DNA of 64,000 nucleotides from Elephas maximus indicus (taxonomy: Eukaryota > Chordata > Mammalia > Proboscidea > Elephantidae): positions 46,129,768 through 46,193,767 of the forward strand of contig NC_064831.1 of the NCBI RefSeq assembly GCF_024166365.1, written 5' to 3'. A program made the position numbers and the translations under genes. The notes under the pieces were generated by a model. It was not told the origin of the DNA. It ran no database searches and saw only the letters and a program-made list of their open reading frames with translations. Shown piece after piece: positions 57,029 to 64,000 of the stretch (position 1 is its first letter; each line of letters opens with the position of its first letter).

Positions 57029-57201
57029 AGGAGTGCTGTTGGTGCAGTGGTTAAAGCGCTCGGCTGCTAACCGAAAGGCTGGCTGTTCCAACCCACCAGC
57101 CTCTCTGTGGGAGAAAGATGTGGCAGTCGGCTTCTGCAAAGTTCAACTCTGTCATCGTGAGTCGGAATAGATTTGTCGGCAACGGGTGTGGTTTTGGTTT
57201 T
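57029..57201 (+). mobile_element. Afrotherian short SINE, sense, adjacent copy
   Basis: Starts aggagtgctgttggtgcagt directly after the 12-mer of the previous SINE and ends gtcggcaacgggtgtggttt. The following taatgacatacaat resembles the 12-mer target, so both copies may have used one site. Confidence 0.92.
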
Positions 57202-57664
57202 AATGACATACAATACTGATCCAGAGAGTTTATAAGCTGTGTGGCCTTAGGTGACTTGTCCTTCTTGAGCTTATGAAACCCATCTCTGAGTTTTCATGAC
57301 GATTAAATGGGCTCCACTGGAGTGTTTATGCAGAACCAGCACTCAGTGAGATTTCAGTCGGGCTCCCAGGTCTGTGCGTTTAGACATTCCCCCAGCATCT
57401 CCCTAAATGCGGAGTGTCCTGATTTGACAGCAGTGCCAGGTAGAGTAATGCCCGTGAGGTCCACGTGCGTGAATGGACTATATTCACGAACAATTGGTCT
57501 CCTCAGGTTGAACCCATCCATACGTATAGAATATTTATATACTGGGGAATAATCACTGCTGGGAAAAAGATGTACACAAAGCACTCTCTGTCCTCAAGCT
57601 GCCCAAAAATTAGTGGGAGAGAATTATGTAAACAAAGAATTGTAATACAATGCCATTGATATTA
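57202..57664. other. Intergenic DNA between SINEs
   Basis: No gene recognised. The opposing open frames at 57307-57584 overlap and lack motifs. Confidence 0.5.
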
Positions 57665-57792
57665 CCCATGGCCAACCATATTGGGGCAAAATAGAACTGC
57701 CCCATAGGGTTTCGAAGGAGTGGCTGGTGGATGCAAACTGCGGACCTTTTGGTTAGCAGCCATAGCTCTCAACCACTGCGCCACCAGTGCTC
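57665..57792 (-). mobile_element. Afrotherian short SINE, antisense, tail-truncated
   Basis: The copy starts at cccatggccaaccatattgg and ends gcgccaccagtgctc. A 14-base duplication, tgccattg(a/g)tatta, flanks it (57651-57664 and 57793-57806). Confidence 0.92.
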
Positions 57793-58437
57793 TGCCATTG
57801 GTATTAATATCCGGGTCCAGGAGGAGGAAGGATTTCTCAAGTGGAAACAAAGGACTAAAGCATTCCAGCAGAGCCTGCAGGGATCCAGGACTGAGGTTTG
57901 AGTTGGGTGGGGTACAGGGTGCCTGGGTAGGGTACCACAGGAGGTGGAGCTGATACATCAGGCTGAGGGTAGCCTGCATTGCACGCTAATGGGTTTGGGC
58001 TTCATCCTTAGGACTCTGGGGAGCCCTGAGGGTTTTTATTTTTCCTGGCAGTAAAGTACGCTGATCAGGTTTGTATACTAGAAACAAAACACTGATATGT
58101 GATGAGGGACTGTATTGGATGGATTGCTTGGGAAGAGAGGGCAGAATCCAAACAGAGGCTAATTTAGTGATTAGCTTTCAAGAAAAATATACAAAATGTA
58201 AAAAAAAAAAAAAAACTGTACTGAGGGGTCCTTTATTCATAGAGGGTAGGTCCCGAGAGTCTTAACACCTTAGTTTAACGTCCTCTGTAAACATGTGTGC
58301 TGTGATGGACAGCTGTGACCCCCACTACGGGAGGCGTGGCTGCAGGGAGGGCAGGGGCTGGGCTTTAGGGTTAGAAGCTCTGGTCTGGATTTTGGCAGCA
58401 ACAGGGCTGGAACAGCACCTTTCCAGGGCTGGTGTGT

Positions 58438-58467
58438 GTGTGGGGTGGGGGGTGGGGGGGCGGGGGG
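58438..58467 (+). other. G-quadruplex-prone tract
   Basis: The run tgtggggtggggggtggggg followed by ggcggggggc has at least four separate runs of four or more G with one-base loops. G-rich DNA on the plus strand is the template strand for NEDD4 transcription, about 470 bases past the poly(A) signals. Confidence 0.75.
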
Positions 58468-58620
58468 CAGAGTCCCTTCTAACCGGGAAGGTACTGTAAG
58501 ATGAGGGAGGGGAAACTCCTGAATTAATACCCGGTGTGTGTAGGGGGGAGTGGCAGAGTCCCTTCTAACTGGGAAGGTGCTGTAAGACAAAGGAGGACAA
58601 AGTCCTGAATTAACACCTGG
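58466..58620. repeat. 86-bp tandem duplication
   Basis: Copies start at 58466 and 58552 with ggcagagtcccttctaac, then gggaaggt-ctgtaaga and ctgaattaa-acc(c/t)gg. The second copy lacks the G-rich end. Divergence is about one base in ten by eye. Confidence 0.85.
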
Positions 58621-58938
58621 AACTCCTTTTTCTTCCATAGAAACAACGTTATACATGGTGGTCAGGCTACAAGGCTGGCCTCATGAATGAGCAGCACACC
58701 TGAAATCCAGCCCATCTGCAACTTTACTGTATCACTGACTAACAACTAGCAAGCCAGACTTCTGGAACATGACCTGTTTGTTAAGTGGGGACTGGTTACC
58801 TGTGGTTAGGGGTTTATAGTCAGGCTAACTCATCAGATCTAAATTCCAGACTGTCCTGAGAATTCCAGGTGCAACTACAAATACCACCCAGGATACTGCC
58901 TTGAAAACATTTCTATTTAAAAATAAGTCACAATTTTT

Positions 58939-58960
58939 TTTATTAGAATAGAACTTTATT
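58939..58960 (-). terminator. NEDD4: Two polyadenylation signals for NEDD4
   Basis: On the minus strand AATAAA occurs at 58955-58960 (in atgaataaagttc) and again at 58939-58944 (in ctaataaaaaaaat). Cleavage would fall at about 58915-58940. A GT-rich downstream element is not obvious. Similar AATAAA-type strings further up the 3' UTR are not ruled out as alternative ends. Confidence 0.7.
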
Positions 58961-59726
58961 CATGGCATCAAGATTTTTAAAAATGATTTTATACTTTAAA
59001 GTATGCAATAAATTTTGATACATTAATCTTTATATTTACCATATCTGAAGTTTTTTAAAAACAATGTCAAATGGCTTATAATCAAATAGAATTGTCTTAT
59101 CTTGGTATTTATATGGAATAATTTCAACATTATAAATAAAAATATTAAAACAAATGCCATTTAAATTTGCGTTAGGATGAATGCATTTGAAACACAATTT
59201 TGTCTTTGTTAAAATTTTTCATTACAGAGAAAATGTTGGCTAAAATTATATGCTTACAATCTCTAGAAAAGTATGACATCCTTGCTGTATGAAAATGACC
59301 CTACTGCCTCTCCAGAAGTAGAATGCCTTTAACCATACTTTTCTACCTGGGATGAGGGGCTGTGTTGCCCCATCAGGTTCCTCCTGGACCATCAGTCCAC
59401 ACCTGGGAGAAGGGGAGGATGGTCTGTGGCTGGAGCTGGTGGGAGTGAGTCTGGCTCATGAACAAACACCATGCCCTGAGTCACAGGACCATCCAAATGA
59501 CTGTCAGCCAGATGAAAAGAAAGCTTTACGTTTCACTGAGCACTGGTATCTGCTATGATGTTTCACAGAATTGATATTTAATAATGACGCAGTAGAATCT
59601 TATTTTAACAAGAATATTTTCACATTCACTTATAAATAATGAGGACATTTCCAAGCATTGGCCCACATTAATATTATTTACTGACGCGGGGGAATGAATT
59701 CTGATGGTAAGACCTTTATATAGATA

Positions 59727-59894
59727 CCAAAACCAAAACCAAACTCATTGCTGTCGACTTGATTCCGACTGACAGCGACCCTACAGGACAGAGTAGAACT
59801 GCCCTATAGGGTTTCCAAGTTGAGGCTGGTAGATTTGAACTGCAGACCTTTTGGTTAGCAGCCGAGCTCTTACCCACCGTGCCTTCAGGGCTCC
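59727..59894 (-). mobile_element. SINE inserted in the NEDD4 3' UTR
   Basis: A complete antisense copy on the plus strand (accaaaaccaaaaccaaact to ccttcagggctcc), so it is in sense orientation with NEDD4 mRNA. The 9-mer atatagata flanks it (59718-59726 and 59897-59905). It adds about 170 bases that would be absent from non-afrotherian 3' UTRs. Confidence 0.93.
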
Positions 59895-60810
59895 ATATAT
59901 AGATAATATGTGTATATGTAAAAAACAAACAAACAAAAAAAATATGTAGATATGTGTATATTCAATATCAGATGTGTTCCTACTTCCTTGTCTATTAGAA
60001 GCCATTGTATTTTTAAACGAAGAGGTTCTTCTTCAGGATTGTATTTGGTGTGCACCCCTGATCTGTCTAAATCCAGTGGTCAGCACAAAGCATCTTCTGG
60101 TTGTAGAGGATTTTACAGCTAACAAAGCCTTTTCCAAACCTCTTCTCTCTGGAATTTACAACAATCTTGCCTAAGAATGAGGGTAGGCATGACTGTTCTT
60201 ATTTGACAGATGAAGAACAGGAGCCCAGAGAGGTTAAGTAGGTTGAGTTCACACAGTTGGTTAAGTGATAAAAGTAGGACTACACCTGGTGGTTTTGCCC
60301 GACTGCTGGCTAACACAGGTGCCGACACACAGTGCATCTTCATCTGTGAGCTGTTTTTCCCAAACCAAGCGGACGCTGTGGTGTTTGAAGGTGGTTTTGC
60401 TACTGTTTCCAAAATTGGGATCCTTGCTGACAGGTACCTATCGCATTGTACCTCAGTAAGCTTAAACCAACAGGCAGGGTACTTTTTACAACTCTCATAG
60501 AACACACATATTTAAGAAGATTCATAACATGTATTTTTAAAATATATTTCTAAATTACCAAGATACTATATTGGGAAATAGGTTTAATTTTTTTCAAGAG
60601 CATTCTCTATTCATATAATTATTTCAATATAGGTAAGAAACTAGGAATAAATACAGTCTTGGCACAGTTTACCTTTGCAGGTGCATTGGAACCTACAACA
60701 CTTCCCCTTTTGCCTTATTCTGCTCACTCCCACTTGTGACTGTTTACAAATTCACATACACATTTGCAGTTCCTGGGGAATGGAGACCGAGCTGCTTTTC
60801 TGAAGCTGAG

Positions 60811-61029
60811 GCCTCTTACTCCAGGGGCCTAACCCAGTGCCACTTCTTACTCCAGGGGCCTAGCCCAGTGCCACCTCTTACTCCAAGGGCCTAGCCCAGT
60901 GCCACTTCTTCCTCCACGGGCCTAGCCCAGTGCTGCCTCTTACTCCAGGGGCCTAACCAAGTGCCACTTCTTACTCCAGGGGCCTAGCCCAGTGCCACCT
61001 CTTACTCCGGGGGTCTAGCCCAGTGCCAT
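60811..61029. repeat. 31-bp minisatellite, seven copies, in the NEDD4 3' UTR
   Basis: Seven units of 31 bases (cttactccaggggcctagcc, then cagtgccacyt). Unit ends alternate between cactt and cacct/tgcct, giving a 62-bp dimer. Units 1 and 5 share gcctaacc, so a 124-bp period is also hinted at. The last unit runs into an ancient repeat tail (cagtgccatgcacacagcaa ... tttgttgaatg), the probable seed. Confidence 0.93.
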
Positions 61030-62236
61030 GCACACAGCAAGCATTCAGCACACGTTTGTTGAATGTGCACATACGGTTTTTCTGTACATTGGTTTGGCTG
61101 AAGTTGGATTCTACCTGTAGCATTTTGCTAAAGAGTTTTGGATTTGTAACAAAACTTCACTTTCATAGTAAACAGTATTTTTAAAAAGCATAAGAAACAT
61201 GGTAATAAATTTAATACAAATTATGCGTTATAACTACTCTTTGGCTATTTTTTAACAATTTTTTTTTTTTTTTTTACTAAAGTGAAGTACTAAAAATATA
61301 AAAAAGCAACTAGAGAAATTGGCTTAGTCTGTAAACATAGTAAACCCTGTAAACATGTATTTACTACGTAACTGTGCGAGCGTAAAGAATGACTAGTAAA
61401 GGTGAGCTCTGTCCTTCAAAGCTCACTTAGAAACACTGCTTTGTGGAGCTTTCGTTTAGTGCTTGAAGAAGGAGTTCTTCTCACTACACAAACAGGAACA
61501 AGTGATAACTGTGTCACTGAGCCACAGGATACACAGGCAAGAGGAAGGCTTTAACACTTGTCACTCATTGCAGTTTTGAATTTGCTTCACGTATCTTATG
61601 AATCACTGTTGAGTAAAACTACATATTAACAAAAGTTAAATACTTTTAAAATGAAGTAAACAGTTTTCTGCAGTTGAGTCAGTTGACTAAAAGTACAGGT
61701 AACACACTTTACATGGTTTCTCCTAAAATCTGGGCAGAAGGTGCGTTAGGCATGTCAATGTAATAATAAATAGCTGAAAGCAGCACTAAATAGATTGCTG
61801 TTTACTCAATAGTAAATTATTTTTTCTCCAAATTTCAGTTTTTCTTCTCAAGAAGTATGAAACTTTTCACACATAACACTTATCACAAATATTTCACAGT
61901 TAGAATTTCAGTAGTTAAAGAAAGAACTGCCTGGCAAATGCTGTCAAAGAGGTAAATGTTGAGAACAAAACTCACTACTTCGGGGACACAGGACTTGTGT
62001 ACCCTGCCTGGTGGACTCTAAGAGTGAAACAGCCGTGTCAATGTACTGCGGTGTTTCAAAGTGACTGAAATAATGGTTATGTTGTCACACAGTGCCTCCT
62101 AATGCTTGTATATCACTTTCTCAAGTATCTGGGAAGAGTCAACGGCCAAGTTTTTAGTAGTTCCCTGGAAAATTTAAGTTGAGATTTTGCTTACAAAAAT
62201 TGTGGCAATAAAACATCATAGATCGTTAACGCGTAT

Positions 62237-62339
62237 CTAATCAACCCCATCAAAACCCTGAGTGTTCTCAATTGCCATCTGAAGTTTATCCCATAATTCT
62301 TCAAATGATTCATATGGTGGCAAGTCCAAGCGATTGAAG
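62237..62339 (-). CDS. NEDD4: NEDD4 E3 ubiquitin ligase, last coding exon (HECT C-lobe end)
   Basis: This exon encodes the C-terminal 33 residues of the HECT domain. After a one-base remainder (C) of a split codon it reads [20 protein letters not shown], then [13 protein letters not shown] and TAG. It matches NEDD4; the paralogue NEDD4L has ETFEDLREKL and ends GFEGVD, and ITCH/WWP end GFGQE. The acceptor is tgttctttcag at 62340-62350. The first base completes the TGC codon of the catalytic cysteine (HTC-FNRL), which carries ubiquitin as a thioester before transfer to substrate lysines. Length is 103 nt including the stop. The frame is intact, so the gene looks functional here. Confidence 0.97.
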
Positions 62340-62844
62340 CTGAAAGAACAGAGAGGAACTGGTTATGAGAGACACTGACAAGGCGCCTATCACCATGGCA
62401 AACACAGTGATGCCGGTATTTGTCATTAGGCCACATTTCGGCACTAACAGACACTTTATCAACAGGGGTAGAAGTGAGATACAAAACTGGGCTCAGGGCG
62501 TGGACTCTCTCCATGACTCCCTGGTGGAGACTTCCCACCCCCTCCTCAATATCCAATGACTGGTTCCTCTGCCATTTTAACCTCCAGAAGCGAATGCTCC
62601 AGCCCTTCTTGGGGCGGCCCCACCCTCATGCCATGAAGGCAACATATGGTCAACAGTTTAGATGGGCCTCTCCAACATTTGGCTACCTGGACGTCAAGAC
62701 CAGGTCTACCTGATAAAGAAAGGTCTGTTCCTGGGTTAGTGCCGCTGACGACTCCTCACCCACAGCTGCCAATAACATATTACAGACAGACCAGAACTTC
62801 TCCCCGCTCTTCCGCGCCTGGACTACCTGTTAGCACTTGCTTAC
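62340..62844 (-). other. NEDD4: Last intron of NEDD4
   Basis: 505 bases bounded by GTAAGC (62839-62844 on the minus strand) and a pyrimidine-rich CAG acceptor. It interrupts the catalytic cysteine codon after TG. Open frames reported across it are chance. No repeat is recognised inside. Confidence 0.92.
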
Positions 62845-62917
62845 CAGGTATGAGCTCTTGGCAGCTTGTCAGGGGTACCCCACTGTTCAACTGTAAAACA
62901 CTGTGGTCCGTTTGAAC
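62845..62917 (-). CDS. NEDD4: NEDD4, penultimate coding exon (HECT C-lobe)
   Basis: A 73-base exon. Starting with two bases of a split Gly codon it reads [20 protein letters not shown] then AHT and TG of the catalytic Cys. The FTVEQWG...LPRAHTC block is the conserved HECT C-lobe segment preceding the active site. The acceptor is ttctttcttttag (62918-62930), the donor TG|gtaagc. Joined to the next exon it gives [15 protein letters not shown] without a frameshift. The Cys in GPQCF is Ser in the human protein as I recall it; it is a surface-loop position, not catalytic. Earlier exons lie beyond the window's right edge. Confidence 0.96.
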
Positions 62918-64000
62918 CTAAAAGAAAGAAGAGTTTCTCTGGTTTCATATACTTTATGCAGGAATCCCTAGGCATTTCAAAACTTACTTTTTTCAAATGC
63001 AGAACTTACATACATAGGAAGCTAATTTGGTTCTTTAAACTCAAAAGAAATAAAGCCTGTCCTGTGTCCGCTGGCTTCATTGTCCAGCCTCAATGAAGAG
63101 ACACTTTCCGTTGGCCCATTTTAACCACTGTATCACTCTGCCCTAGGGCGGCATGTCTGATGCTGCTGCTTTTTTCTCTAAATTTTATTTAGTTTGTTGT
63201 TGAGAATACACATAGCAAAACATGCACCAATTCAACAGTTTCTACAAGTACCATTTAGTGACACTGATAACATTCTTTGGGTTGTACAGCCATTCTCACT
63301 TCCTTTTGAGTTGTTCCTCCCTCATTAACATAAACTCACTGCCCCCTAAGGTCCCTATCTTTCGAGTTGCTGTTGTCAATTTGATGCCATATAGATAGTC
63401 CTTAAAAGAGCACAATGCTCAAGGCAGACATTTTTTACTAGTTAAGCTAAACTATTGTTCCATTTTAAGATGACTTCAGGGGATATTTTTGGTTTAAGGT
63501 TTAAAGATTTTCTCAGGGCAATAGTTTCAGAGGTTCATCCGCCCCCCATGGCTCCAGAAAGTCTAGGGTCTATAAGAATTTGGAATTCTGTTCTGCATTT
63601 TTTCCCTCTGATAAGGATTCCTCTGTAGGATCTTTGATCAAAATGTTCAACAATGGTAGCTGGGCACCACCCAGATCTTCTGGTCTCATGGCAAAGGAGG
63701 CAGTTGTTCATGGAGGCAATCAGCCACACATTCCATATCCTCCTCCTATTCCTGGCTCTCCTTCTTCCTCTGTTGCCCCAGGTGAACAGAGACCAATTAT
63801 TGAGCCTTGGATGGCCGCTTGTCAGCTTGTAAGACCCCAGGCACTGTGCAGTGAACTTGGAGGTAGACAAGAAGTACTAAACACGTATTAGGCCAATTAA
63901 CTGGGATGTCCCATGAGACTGTGACCCTAAACCTCCAACCATGGAACCAACTATATTCCCATATTCTGCTCCCCTCACAGGTACACAGAGGAAATTTGTA
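62918..64000 (-). other. NEDD4: NEDD4 intron, partial
   Basis: The intron upstream of the penultimate exon extends past the window end. Its first 260 bases next to the exon are unique. The rest is a LINE-1 3' end. No further HECT exon is visible. Confidence 0.85.
63178..64000 (-). mobile_element. LINE-1 3' UTR in a NEDD4 intron (partial)
   Basis: The L1 3' terminus is at about 63178-63200 (taaattttatttagtttgtt on the plus strand). Going right are caaaacatgcaccaattcaa, gttgctgttgtcaatttgat, tctcatggcaaaggaggcag and cagcttgtaagaccccaggc, the complement of the ggggtcttaaaagcttg landmark in the LINE-1 at 28960. It lies in sense with NEDD4 and runs off the window. Confidence 0.85.

Larger units (their letters stand above)
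57807..58920. other. Intergenic DNA past the NEDD4 poly(A) site
   Basis: No exon or young repeat. It has an A run (58200-58215), a G-rich tract (58438-58467) and an 86-bp tandem duplication, listed separately. Confidence 0.5.
58921..62236 (-). other. NEDD4: NEDD4 3' untranslated region
   Basis: From the stop codon (62237-62239) to the poly(A) signals there are about 3.3 kb of AT-rich DNA on the minus strand with no other gene. The end is set by the signals at 58939-58944 and 58955-58960. The region is repeat-poor apart from a SINE (59727-59894), a MIR piece (about 60180-60290), the 31-bp minisatellite and a T run at 61260-61276. Length is in the range I recall for mammalian NEDD4 3' UTRs. 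The exact cleavage site is inferred, not seen. Confidence 0.8.

Noticed and set aside
1..58900. A second protein-coding gene or the PRTG promoter
   Set aside because: No spliced coding exons, CpG island or conserved start region was found. All longer frames are in repeats or overlap one another.
60811..61029. A CRISPR-like array, because units are about 31 bp
   Set aside because: There are no spacers between units, the repeats are directly adjacent, and the DNA is mammalian. It is a minisatellite.
62191..62556. A 121-codon minus-strand frame over the NEDD4 last exon
   Set aside because: It is in a different frame from the HECT-coding exon, crosses the splice acceptor and encodes no known domain.

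Overview
The window is nuclear DNA of a placental mammal, almost certainly an afrotherian and most likely an elephant or close relative. The reasons are a dense load of one short SINE family (sense copies begin with a form of gagccctggtggc), a second SINE with a tRNA-Gly-like head, RTE/BovB-type LINEs ending in (AAC)n, about 8 kb of LINE-1, MaLR-type LTRs, and ancient MIR, L2, MER5A and L1M remnants. The species is inferred from repeat content only; no alignment was run.

One protein-coding gene can be supported. The last two coding exons of NEDD4 (HECT-type E3 ubiquitin ligase) lie on the minus strand at 62845-62917 and 62237-62339. A 3' UTR of about 3.3 kb follows, down to two poly(A) signals near 58.94-58.96 kb. 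The codon for the catalytic cysteine is split by the last intron. The 3' UTR carries a lineage-specific SINE and a 31-bp minisatellite. From the mammalian gene order I know, the rest (1 to about 58.9 kb) should be the non-coding interval between NEDD4 and PRTG; no PRTG exon or CpG-island promoter is visible.

Layout. 1-4.2 kb: an ancient repeat broken up by an RTE copy with an inverted 5' end, an LTR piece and SINEs. 4.2-20.4 kb: mostly low-repeat DNA with MIR, L2, MER5A, a MLT1-like LTR, a 5'-truncated RTE, a nuclear-receptor half-site cluster and one candidate regulatory block. 20.4-30.1 kb: a nest in which a SINE was split by a full-length LINE-1, itself invaded by two 520-bp solo LTRs in opposite orientation and a 110-bp L1 tail. 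30.1-41.2 kb: low-repeat DNA with a local duplication and scattered SINEs. 41.2-47.6 kb: an L1M remnant hosting a full-length RTE, itself interrupted by a second RTE. 47.6-58.9 kb: low-repeat DNA, SINE clusters, a DNA-transposon remnant, an L1M block, and a G-rich tract just past the NEDD4 poly(A) site. 63.2-64 kb: a LINE-1 3' end inside a NEDD4 intron.

No undescribed gene system is visible. What is worth a second look is insertion history (twin priming, template switching, repeated use of one target site) and the repeat-altered NEDD4 3' UTR. Old-repeat family names come from memory of consensus sequences and should be read as such.
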